This document shows positions 28,975 through 36,603 of a DNA stretch of 64,000 nucleotides, in pieces (positions within the stretch are counted from its first letter, which is position 1; each line of letters opens with the position of its first letter). The DNA is taken from contig JAHLLB010000012.1 in the NCBI GenBank assembly GCA_020444425.1, forward strand, positions 1-64,000. Direction: 5' to 3'. A program made the translations under genes and the position numbers. The notes under the pieces were generated by a model. It did not search any database, was not told where the DNA came from, and saw only the letters and a program-made list of their open reading frames with translations. The DNA is from a bacterium (GTDB lineage: Bacteria > Electryoneota > Electryoneia > Electryoneales > Electryoneaceae).

Positions 28975-30486
28975 ATGTTTACAGTGCTGAATCGAGTCGT
29001 GCCGGTAAACTTGTTGTCCAGTGGTTTCATTTTCGTTGAAGTCGTCGCATTTGGCTTCGGATTTGTGCTACTGATTCTTGCCATACGCTGGGTCGCCCGC
29101 GAGAGCAGGATACTTGAGAAGGTAGGTGAGTCGCTTGCAGATCAGGATCTGCTTGCTCCTGATAATCCAGATGAACTGAAGACTCGTAAGCAGCACCTGC
29201 TTGAGGACGTGCTTGACGGGAAGGAGAGTCTTATCGCGCGTCGCATTCGTCACTTGGGCGTGAGTTTTAGTGTGGGACTCCAGCCGAATCTGGATCAGAT
29301 TGAGCGAGCAGAGTTGGCAGACGCGTCTGGAAGAATCCGCGCTTCTCGGTACATCCAGAACAGCCTGCTGATGATCGGCTTGCTTGGTACAGCGCTGGGT
29401 TTGATGTGGGCAATAGCCGGTCTCGATCCGCTGCTCGATCAGGAAGCCGGAGAACTTCTCAAGATACTCCGCCCGGGAATGCGATCTGCACTCGGCTCAA
29501 TGAGCCTAGCCTTCAGCAGCACTGCGGCTGCACTGGTTCTGAGTCTGCCCCTTCTCTTTCTGATGGCGGCTTTCGGCCGGCAGTGGCAGAAATGGCAGCG
29601 AAACGTGGATGACTTCACTCACAATTGGCTGATGCCCTGGTTCAGCTTTGATATGCGGCAGGTGAAGTTCGATGAATCAATGGAAAAACTGGTCGAATCA
29701 AACAATAGCTTGAATAACGTGGTCTCCAAGCTGAACGAGCACAACGAGCAGATGGTCGGCATCTATCGAGATATGCGCAGCATTGCGAGTGACTTGCGCG
29801 ATACCACCGAGCGGAACTTTGAGCGAATCCGATCTTACGATGAGCGCCTCTTCCGCTATCAGGAAGAAGTCCGTGCAACGATCGCACAAGTGGAGGCGAT
29901 GCTTACAGAGTTGTCGGCTGACAGGGCTGATTTCTCAGCTACCGTCAGAGGTTATCTGAAACGAATGGACCATACGCAGTTGACGATGCAACAATGGTCC
30001 GAGCGGTTGGTAGGGGCAAGCCGGACCCTGTACGGCATGATCCACGAAACTTCGAATGAATTGCGCGCCCAGAGGACAGAAGGACCTGAGCAGTATCGGG
30101 ATTTACTTAATCAAATTTCGCGGGAAGCTTCACAGGCACTGCAGTCGATCCAGTCAGCTCATCGTGACTCCATGAACGCGGTAGGCCAGCAGGTTTCAGA
30201 TTCGATCCGTCAGCTTGCGGACGTCGAAATCAGTCGAAATGAACTTGCATTTGATGCAATGGACGAACGGTTGAAGTCGCGTGATGAATCGATCATCCAA
30301 CTTGTTCAAAGAATCATCAGTCTGCTGACCACAATGGAAGAAGCGAGGCAGGTGACGCCGGTGAAGAGGAGTAACATCTCAGTCGCCGATGCCGGTAACA
30401 ACGGATCTGAAGCCAGAAAGCGTGCAGATGCAGGATCTGCGGCTGCTTCGAGTGATGCCGATGACACCACTCAATTTCACCTGTAG
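28975..30486 (+). CDS. zorA-like: MotA/TolQ/ExbB-type motor protein, ZorA-like
   Basis: 503 residues. An N-terminal membrane helix (about 15-38) is followed by the ExbB/MotA core: LMIGLLGTALGLMWAIAG (about 130-147) and GMRSALGSMSLAFSSTAAAL with LSLPLLFLMAAF (about 165-200). The C-terminal 280 residues are a long coiled coil. Zorya ZorA has the same plan: a proton-driven stator with a long cytoplasmic tail. It should form a pentameric inner-membrane ion channel with the next gene product, which starts 8 bases downstream. No ZorC, ZorD or ZorE gene is in the window, so the system is not a recognised Zorya type I or II. Confidence 0.8.
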   Translation: MFTVLNRVVPVNLLSSGFIFVEVVAFGFGFVLLILAIRWVARESRILEKVGESLADQDLLAPDNPDELKTRKQHLLEDVLDGKESLIARRIRHLGVSFSVGLQPNLDQIERAELADASGRIRASRYIQNSLLMIGLLGTALGLMWAIAGLDPLLDQEAGELLKILRPGMRSALGSMSLAFSSTAAALVLSLPLLFLMAAFGRQWQKWQRNVDDFTHNWLMPWFSFDMRQVKFDESMEKLVESNNSLNNVVSKLNEHNEQMVGIYRDMRSIASDLRDTTERNFERIRSYDERLFRYQEEVRATIAQVEAMLTELSADRADFSATVRGYLKRMDHTQLTMQQWSERLVGASRTLYGMIHETSNELRAQRTEGPEQYRDLLNQISREASQALQSIQSAHRDSMNAVGQQVSDSIRQLADVEISRNELAFDAMDERLKSRDESIIQLVQRIISLLTTMEEARQVTPVKRSNISVADAGNNGSEARKRADAGSAAASSDADDTTQFHL

Positions 30487-30494
30487 GGGATTCT

Positions 30495-31172
30495 ATGTTC
30501 GGCAGCTTGGATGATCATTCTCCTGATGGACCGAATGTCTGGACCTCGTTTGCTGACATTGCCCTGTTCAGCGCACTTGCAATCCTGTTCGTCTTTTTCA
30601 CGTACATGCTCTTCAGCGAAGAACAAATCGTACAGGAAGAGATCAACAGACGGAAAGCGAGGATCACGGCTGCCATTCAGGAACGCTTTGGTGAACGGGT
30701 AATCATCTATCCCGACACCACAAACGAGCAACAGCGGATTGCGCTCGGAAGCCATCTTCTCTTCGCTACCCTCAGCGATACTTTAAAACCGGAGGGTGCT
30801 GCAATCATTGACAGCCTGGCCTGGTTGCTTTCTGAGTACAGGACTGAATTCCACTGGCTCTATGTCGAAGGGCATGCTGATACTATGCAAATCACGGACA
30901 ACAATCGATTTCGTGATAACTGGGAGCTGTCCTCTGCTCGCGCAACCTCTGTCGTGCGGCGAATTGATCCGTCCACCGAGATCGCCGGTCGAGCGCTACC
31001 ACCCCATCCGCTCAGGCCCGACATGTTCCAGGCGACAGGACGTTCATTCTATCATCCTGTCGTCGAGTGGAATAATTTGGAAGAGAATCGTCGCGTTGAA
31101 TTTGTTCTGGTTTATGACCCCAAAAAGGTGCTCAAGGAGATGTTAGCAGTAAACACTCAGAATAACCCATAA
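30495..31172 (+). CDS. zorB-like: MotB/OmpA-type motor protein, ZorB-like
   Basis: 225 residues. A single N-terminal membrane helix (about 15-42) contains the sequence FADIALF, whose Asp is in the position of the proton-carrying Asp of MotB and ZorB. The periplasmic part is an OmpA/MotB peptidoglycan-binding domain: YVEGHADT (about 118-125), NWELSSARATSVV (about 137-149) and NRRVEFVLV near the C-terminus. It pairs with the ZorA-like protein encoded just upstream. An agggg-type ribosome site precedes the ATG. The GrpE gene follows after 17 bases. Confidence 0.82.
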   Translation: MFGSLDDHSPDGPNVWTSFADIALFSALAILFVFFTYMLFSEEQIVQEEINRRKARITAAIQERFGERVIIYPDTTNEQQRIALGSHLLFATLSDTLKPEGAAIIDSLAWLLSEYRTEFHWLYVEGHADTMQITDNNRFRDNWELSSARATSVVRRIDPSTEIAGRALPPHPLRPDMFQATGRSFYHPVVEWNNLEENRRVEFVLVYDPKKVLKEMLAVNTQNNP

Positions 31173-31189
31173 ACCTTGGAGCCGCGACC

Positions 31190-31768
31190 ATGAACTCTAT
31201 TCCTCGGATCACCTTTCCGGCCAGCCTCGATCTTTACGAACCGATAGCCACGGATGATCCAGCGGCCGAAGGGATAAGTACCGACTTCGCAGACCAGATG
31301 CTGAAGACGATGATGCGAATAGCAAAGGAAAACATGCGCACCCGGCAGTCGGCAGAGACTTCTGCCGAGGAGACATTGACGGGATTGCAGCGTCAGGAAG
31401 ATGTCTTCCTGCAGTTGAAGAAGCAGCGACAGGAACTTGAAGACCGACAAGAAATACTTGTTCGATTCGCCATCGAATTGATCGACCTGCTGGATGGGTT
31501 CATACGCGCAGCATCAGCCGGATCTGACGCCGGCCTGGTTTCGGTAGCGAAAACCATGTCAAATACTCTCGAACCGCTTCTGCAGCGGACTGGTTGTCTG
31601 CGCATTCCTGCTGCAGGTGAGGTTCCGGATGCCATTTATCATTACGTCCTCGACACAAGGACCGTAGAAGAAAAATCGGACAAGGATCGTGTGGTCGAAG
31701 TAGTACGCGAGGGCTTCACACTGAATGGAATCGTCGTGCGTAAAGCCGACGTAATCGTGGGTCGTTGA
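31190..31768 (+). CDS. grpE-like: GrpE-like nucleotide exchange factor
   Basis: 192 residues: a long N-terminal helix (about 35-100, with the EDRQEILVRFAIELIDLLDG stretch) and a small C-terminal beta domain ending in GFTLNGIVVRKADVIVGR, where GrpE proteins have their RxG(Y/F)xxxxRVLRxAxVxV strand. Expected to release ADP from the Hsp70 encoded 20 bases downstream. The sequence is divergent from housekeeping GrpE; the adjacent DnaK gene strengthens the call. Confidence 0.75.
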   Translation: MNSIPRITFPASLDLYEPIATDDPAAEGISTDFADQMLKTMMRIAKENMRTRQSAETSAEETLTGLQRQEDVFLQLKKQRQELEDRQEILVRFAIELIDLLDGFIRAASAGSDAGLVSVAKTMSNTLEPLLQRTGCLRIPAAGEVPDAIYHYVLDTRTVEEKSDKDRVVEVVREGFTLNGIVVRKADVIVGR

Positions 31769-31788
31769 AATTATAGACGGAGCGCAAC

Positions 31789-33504
31789 ATGGCAATTGTC
31801 GGGATTGATCTGGGAACTACAACCTCAGAGGTGGCGGTCTATCAAAACGACCGCCCTCACGTATTGCAGGATCTGAGGGGCAGGGAGATCGTCGATTCCT
31901 ACTTCGGCATTGACAACAAGACACGAGATCCGCTAGTTGGTGAGCGGGTGCGCAGCATCTTCATGTCGTATCCCGAACTATGCGTAGAGCAGGTCAAGCG
32001 TCGAATGGGTGAAGAGGTACTGCTTCGCGTCGGGGACCAGACCTTGAGACCTGAAGAGGTATCCGCCAACATCTTGCGGCACCTGAAAAACAGTGCAGAA
32101 GCTGTACTTGGAGAAGATGTAGATCGTGCCGTGATTACCGTGCCGGCTAGTTTTCCCAATGCTGCCCGCGAGGCTACTATTCAGGCCGGTCAGATTGCGG
32201 GTTTCAAAGTTGAGCGCATCATCAGCGAACCGACAGCGGCGGCACTTGCCTATGGCCATCAGCAGAATTCGGAAGAAGACATGGTGATGGTTTATGACCT
32301 TGGTGGCGGGACATTCGACGTTTCGATAGTGGAATTCATCGGACCAACGCTTGACGTACGAGCTTCCGACGGGGATATGCAACTTGGTGGGAAAGACTTC
32401 GACCGTCTAATCCTTAATCACGTCGTCGAACGAACCGGACTACAGATTGCTGAGGACAGCGGCGAATACTATAAGCTACTTTTTGCGTGTGAGGATCTCA
32501 AAAGGGAGTTGAGCTTCAATCCTGTCGCTACCCTACACGTACCATTCTTCACCGTTCGCAACGGTCAACCTGTAAACATTGATCTCGAAGTCAGTCGAGC
32601 CACCTTTGAGCGTATGATCGCGCCGCTGATTGACAAGACAAGAGGCCACATCGAGAGGGTACTGCGGGAGGCCAAGCTGGACAAGAGTCAGATCACGCGA
32701 GTGCTGTTGGTTGGCGGAAGCACCAGGATGCCCTATGTGCGCCGACTGGTTGAAGAGGTCATGAGCAGGAAAGCAGAACAGTCAATCGATCCAGATCGCG
32801 CCGTCGCTCTCGGCGCGGCGGTTCAGGCAGCAATCATTGATGGCCAGAGTGATCAGATTATCATGGATGTCCTGCCGCTTTCACTTGGAACCGCTACTGT
32901 TCAGATGTATGGTGAAATGGGGGTCCCAGGCATGTATTCAGAGATCCTGCCGCGTAACTGGAAGCACCTGAAGTCACGCAGCAGTGACTTCTACACCATG
33001 TATGACAACCAAGCTCATGTTGATTTCCGTGTCTACCAGCAGAATTCAAAGACGGCTAACGAATTTGCTGAAATCGAAGACGAGCCGAACACGGATGCAG
33101 GTTATACCCTTGTCGGTAAACGTCTGCTTGAAATACCGCCGGGACCGGCGGGTCAACTCGTTCGCGCCACATACACATACAACTTGGATGGAGTGGTAGA
33201 TGTCACCATTGAAGCTGGAGGTAAACATATCAATTTCCAGGTATCAATGAAGCTGGATGAGGAGGCCATTAGCAGAGCGAAGGCACGACTGGATGACAGC
33301 TGGCAGAAATCGCGTCTGTACAGCAGACTTCGATCCCTTTTCAACGCTGCCGAGCGTGAACTTGACAAAGGGATGGCGGCAGAAGAAGAAAAGCGGCTGC
33401 GTGATCTGCTTGACCAGCTTAAGTCAGCGATGTCCGCCAATGATGAGGCTGCTGCCAAGCGGCTTGAGGAACAGGTTACTGACCTTCTCTTCGATATGTC
33501 CTGA
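31789..33504 (+). CDS. dnaK-like: Hsp70/DnaK-like chaperone
   Basis: 571 residues. Nucleotide-binding motifs are intact: GIDLGTTTSEVAV (4-16), AVITVPASFPNAAREAT (about 116-132), ISEPTAAALAYG (about 145-156), VYDLGGGTFDVSIVEF (about 168-183) and LLVGGSTRMPYVR (about 305-317). The substrate-binding beta domain (about 365-480) and a short helical lid follow, but the usual C-terminal EEVD-like or disordered tail is missing, so it is about 65 residues shorter than E. coli DnaK. It is a dedicated paralogue: it sits between GrpE-like and TPR/J-like genes in a motor-helicase operon, not beside hrcA or a canonical dnaJ. Confidence 0.88.
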   Translation: MAIVGIDLGTTTSEVAVYQNDRPHVLQDLRGREIVDSYFGIDNKTRDPLVGERVRSIFMSYPELCVEQVKRRMGEEVLLRVGDQTLRPEEVSANILRHLKNSAEAVLGEDVDRAVITVPASFPNAAREATIQAGQIAGFKVERIISEPTAAALAYGHQQNSEEDMVMVYDLGGGTFDVSIVEFIGPTLDVRASDGDMQLGGKDFDRLILNHVVERTGLQIAEDSGEYYKLLFACEDLKRELSFNPVATLHVPFFTVRNGQPVNIDLEVSRATFERMIAPLIDKTRGHIERVLREAKLDKSQITRVLLVGGSTRMPYVRRLVEEVMSRKAEQSIDPDRAVALGAAVQAAIIDGQSDQIIMDVLPLSLGTATVQMYGEMGVPGMYSEILPRNWKHLKSRSSDFYTMYDNQAHVDFRVYQQNSKTANEFAEIEDEPNTDAGYTLVGKRLLEIPPGPAGQLVRATYTYNLDGVVDVTIEAGGKHINFQVSMKLDEEAISRAKARLDDSWQKSRLYSRLRSLFNAAERELDKGMAAEEEKRLRDLLDQLKSAMSANDEAAAKRLEEQVTDLLFDMS

Positions 33505-33514
33505 GGAAGCCGCC

Positions 33515-34822
33515 GTGCAGCTTGAATCCGAATCGATCGTACGGGCTATTGTTTCTGTCCCGTCAAAGATTTTCCCTGTTGTTTTGCATCTACCCGAGGC
33601 GGCGTGTGATGACGATTCCGTGCGGGAAACGGCTGAGCTTCTGCTTGCAGTGGCTGTCCGGGACTACAACTTATCCCTGAAAGCACTTAGACGACATGAC
33701 TACGCCGCTGCAATCGAACACGGCGACATGTGCGTCAACCATTTCCCATACGCTCCACTGTTGGTGCAGTACGCGTTCCAGCTTCACTGCACCCATGGTT
33801 CCTTGAAGCACGCGCGATCGCTGAACGTTCACCTGCGGTCAATCGGGGAGCTGGTGCAGGCAGAGAAGAATGAATCGACGCTGGCCCAAGCGATCCAAAG
33901 GTGGAACATCTTCGTAGCGCTGCCGGATGAGCTTGTTGACCTGGGTGATGTCGCATGGCGAGAGCAGCTTCTACTTCAAGCACGGCTGCCGATCGTTGAA
34001 GAAAATGTTGATACCGGATCGACTCCGAGATCCGCGGTGACAACTTTGGAGAACGGAGGGGTCAAGCCTGCGCAAGCCGAACCGATTTCCAACACATCAG
34101 GAGTAAACCAGGAGGAAACGCCCACATTGGCAGGAAAGTGGCGGATACTTCCGGCGTGGATGGTGGCCGCGGCAGTAGGAATCATCGCTGTAGTGGCGAT
34201 CTTCCAGGAACCGCTGCAAAGATTGCGATTCTCTTCGATGGACACATCCATTCCCGCGATTGCAGCGCGATCATCTGCGACCAACAATCCCGAAGTCCTT
34301 TCCACGCAATCTTTGGACAGGGCATTGCCTTCCGACGTTGACGTGCTCGCACGTCTTGCCGCCGGTGCCCTCAGCAGCGATTCAGCATTGCTCGAGTTGG
34401 TACACATGCAGCAGACATCAAGTACGCGAGATCGTCTGCTTGAGCTGATCAGCCAGGAAGTGCTTCGTCAAGGACTTATCTCATGGTATGAGAAAAACTA
34501 TCCTCAGACTGTCACGTTTCTGTCAGCTATTGAGCAAACAGGCTCGATTCTGTCTCCGGATCTGTATTATCGGCTGGGCGTGGCTTGGGATGAAACAGGA
34601 CATCCTGCGGAAAGCAGAACGGCGATCAAGCGAGCGATGGAAATGGCTGGCGAAAACGATGCATGGTTCATTGCTGAAGCTCTCTACCGTCTAGCGCGAC
34701 TGTCTTACGGAGCAGAGGCCAAGGAGTGGGCGAAGCGTCTGCGCGCCCATGCGCCTGGCAGCATTTACGATAACTCTTTCATCCAGAGCTTGAGCGATGA
34801 CAAAGGCCAAAACTCATTATGA
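33515..34822 (+). CDS. Membrane-anchored TPR-like protein of the chaperone module
   Basis: 435 residues from a GTG at 33515 behind gagga; open frame upstream overlaps dnaK and is not used. Residues 30-160 are helical and repeat-like, followed by a Pro/Thr-rich linker. One membrane helix lies at about 210-228 (ILPAWMVAAAVGIIAVVAIF). The C-terminal domain has TPR-like helix pairs (around LYYRLGVAWDETGHPAESRT and AEALYRLARLSYG). It could tether the Hsp70 to the inner membrane near the motor. The stop overlaps the J-like gene by 26 bases. No named family is recognised. Confidence 0.75.
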   Translation: MQLESESIVRAIVSVPSKIFPVVLHLPEAACDDDSVRETAELLLAVAVRDYNLSLKALRRHDYAAAIEHGDMCVNHFPYAPLLVQYAFQLHCTHGSLKHARSLNVHLRSIGELVQAEKNESTLAQAIQRWNIFVALPDELVDLGDVAWREQLLLQARLPIVEENVDTGSTPRSAVTTLENGGVKPAQAEPISNTSGVNQEETPTLAGKWRILPAWMVAAAVGIIAVVAIFQEPLQRLRFSSMDTSIPAIAARSSATNNPEVLSTQSLDRALPSDVDVLARLAAGALSSDSALLELVHMQQTSSTRDRLLELISQEVLRQGLISWYEKNYPQTVTFLSAIEQTGSILSPDLYYRLGVAWDETGHPAESRTAIKRAMEMAGENDAWFIAEALYRLARLSYGAEAKEWAKRLRAHAPGSIYDNSFIQSLSDDKGQNSL

Positions 34823-36107
34823 AGTTCTTGAGCTTCCCAAGACCGCCACGGAAGCCGAAATCAAGAAAGCATTCTATCAGCTTCTGCGGAAGTTTCCGCC
34901 GGAGCGAAAACCTCGGGAATATCAGCGGCTGCGAGAGGCTTTTGACGTTCTTTCAAATTCTATTTCACGCCATGAATATGACAGTATGTCCGGTTTCGAC
35001 AACGAAATTGAATCGTTGCGACAGGAAGCGGAAGCATTACTCCGTGAAGAGGAACCTGATTTCGGGCGGGCGGCCACTCATCTGAAACGGGCCATTCTGC
35101 TCGGGCCAGAAATTGGTTTTCTGCGGCATCTGCTTGGACAATGCCTGTTCAAGTTAGACAAGCTGGATGACGCTAATCGTCAGCTGACTCGAGCCCTTCG
35201 TATCGATCCCCTCAATAGCAACTACAGCCTTACGCTCGCAGATGTGGAAGAAGAAATGGGAAGGTCGAATGCCGCCGAACTGATCTATCGCAAGGTGTGG
35301 GAGAGGAATCCAGAGGACTACCAGGCCCCCCGCCGACTCGCCGGTCTGCTCTTCCGGCATGAAAGAATTGAGGAAGCTCTGAGTGTACTGGATATAGCGA
35401 TAAACGCAGACGGAAAGATCGACTTCCAGGATTTCTTTTCTATCTATGACAAGTGCCAAATTCTTCTTTTTTCAGGGAATCACGAGCGGCTGGATTCGGA
35501 ACTGGAGATGATCACCAGGGTTGCGTCTCGTTCGGAAGAGAAGGAATTCGCTTCTTTCATGCTCACGAGCACTGGAACTGAACTGTTTACGTCAGGTGCT
35601 CACCAGCTTGCGAAACGGTTCCTTGATGCTGCCCGTGCCTTGAATCCAGGAAACGAAGAAATCGGAGTGTTTGCTGAAGCAGCGCAGGAAGCGTCTGCTG
35701 TCAGTGATCAGATCAGTTCCTTCCAGAAACGATCTGATGTTCACGATCTCGTGAAAGCTCTGATTACGCTCGGCGTGGCCCTGTATCTCGATGAAATCAA
35801 CGAGAGCGAATTCAAGCAACATTGGGACCCGCTTATGGAGGCGCTAAGTCAGAGCATGAAATTCGATCCAGATAATTCCATAATCAAGTCATCCCTGAAG
35901 ATCGTCTGTTCTTCGTACACCGCGCTATGGAAGCTGAATACCGAGCTGTATCAGAAAATTCTGGTCCTGCCTGATGCTGATCTGGTCTCGGGGTCATGTC
36001 TACGCTGCGGAGAGCCTTTGATTGTTCCAAATGATTGGTCGGCCTACGGGTGTCCCGGGTGCGGGCAAGCTGTACGAGTCCGAAACAAACAAATTTCCAC
36101 AACATGA
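34797..36107 (+). CDS. Divergent J-domain-like TPR protein with zinc ribbon; HPD motif absent
   Basis: 436 residues. The first 65 form a J-domain (HYEVLELPKTATEAEIKKAF, then REYQRLREAFDVL), but the invariant His-Pro-Asp is replaced by FPPE (residues 33-36). The middle (about 75-330) is made of TPR repeats (for example HLLGQCLFKLDKLDDANRQL). A C-terminal zinc ribbon is formed by CLRCGE and CPGCGQ (about 400-425). Because HPD is required to stimulate Hsp70 ATPase in classic J proteins, either the partner contact is altered or the protein is an adaptor. It is the last gene of the operon; no clear terminator follows in the next 165 bases. Confidence 0.8.
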   Translation: MTKAKTHYEVLELPKTATEAEIKKAFYQLLRKFPPERKPREYQRLREAFDVLSNSISRHEYDSMSGFDNEIESLRQEAEALLREEEPDFGRAATHLKRAILLGPEIGFLRHLLGQCLFKLDKLDDANRQLTRALRIDPLNSNYSLTLADVEEEMGRSNAAELIYRKVWERNPEDYQAPRRLAGLLFRHERIEEALSVLDIAINADGKIDFQDFFSIYDKCQILLFSGNHERLDSELEMITRVASRSEEKEFASFMLTSTGTELFTSGAHQLAKRFLDAARALNPGNEEIGVFAEAAQEASAVSDQISSFQKRSDVHDLVKALITLGVALYLDEINESEFKQHWDPLMEALSQSMKFDPDNSIIKSSLKIVCSSYTALWKLNTELYQKILVLPDADLVSGSCLRCGEPLIVPNDWSAYGCPGCGQAVRVRNKQISTT

Positions 36108-36272
36108 TCCCAATCAACCAACGATGGCGCAGTTCTTCGTCCGGTCGAACCTCGCCTTATACACCCGCTCCTGGAATTGGAAACCCCCTTAGTCTTTGTT
36201 GTTCTCCTTTGTTTCCTCCGCCCTTGTCGTTCGCTACCTTAAGTTGAGCGGTGGATTACTCGTGAGTCTGGA

Positions 36273-36510
36273 ATGGCGAAAATCTGGGATGAACATGAGG
36301 TGAATCGGCTGAGGGAGCTTGTAGACGAAGTACTGTCAAGGAAGGAAATAGCGCGAGAACTCCAACGGGATCAGAAATCGGTAACTATGATAATTTACTG
36401 GATTCGTCCGACTTGAGCGTGAAGAGCTGATCGCGAGAGCAACCAACAAGCGACGCAGGAAGACGTCTTCTGAGACAAAGCTCAAGGGCAACGGAACTTC
36501 GGCTAAGTAG
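36273..36510 (+). pseudogene. Frameshifted small SANT/Myb-like or GcrA-like HTH protein
   Basis: The 5' frame (36273-36416) encodes 47 residues with a helix-turn-helix pattern (WDEHEVNRLRELVDEVLSRK, then EIARELQRDQKSV). A single frameshift near 36405 restores an open Lys/Arg-rich tail (LEREELIARATNKRRRK onward) to a TAG at 36508. The composition on both sides of the break fits one small DNA-binding protein. It lies just upstream of the large SF1 helicase and may once have regulated it. Confidence 0.5.
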
Positions 36511-36603
36511 ACCCGGCATTCCGCGGCCAAGAAGACGAAATCCTTCTGACATCCGAAAGAAGAAAATTCTGCTGAACGTATTCGCCGCTGGAAGCCGGAG
36601 ATC

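Noticed and set aside
22169-31172. Calling the second operon a Zorya or Mokosh system
   Set aside because: ZorAB-like genes are present but no ZorC, ZorD or ZorE was recognised. The helicase-PLD pair resembles Mokosh but is embedded with motor and chaperone genes. The match is partial either way.
31190-36107. Housekeeping grpE-dnaK-dnaJ heat-shock operon
   Set aside because: The J-like protein lacks HPD, DnaK is short, a membrane TPR-like gene intervenes, no hrcA or CIRCE element is seen, and the genes are tightly linked to motor, helicase and nuclease genes.
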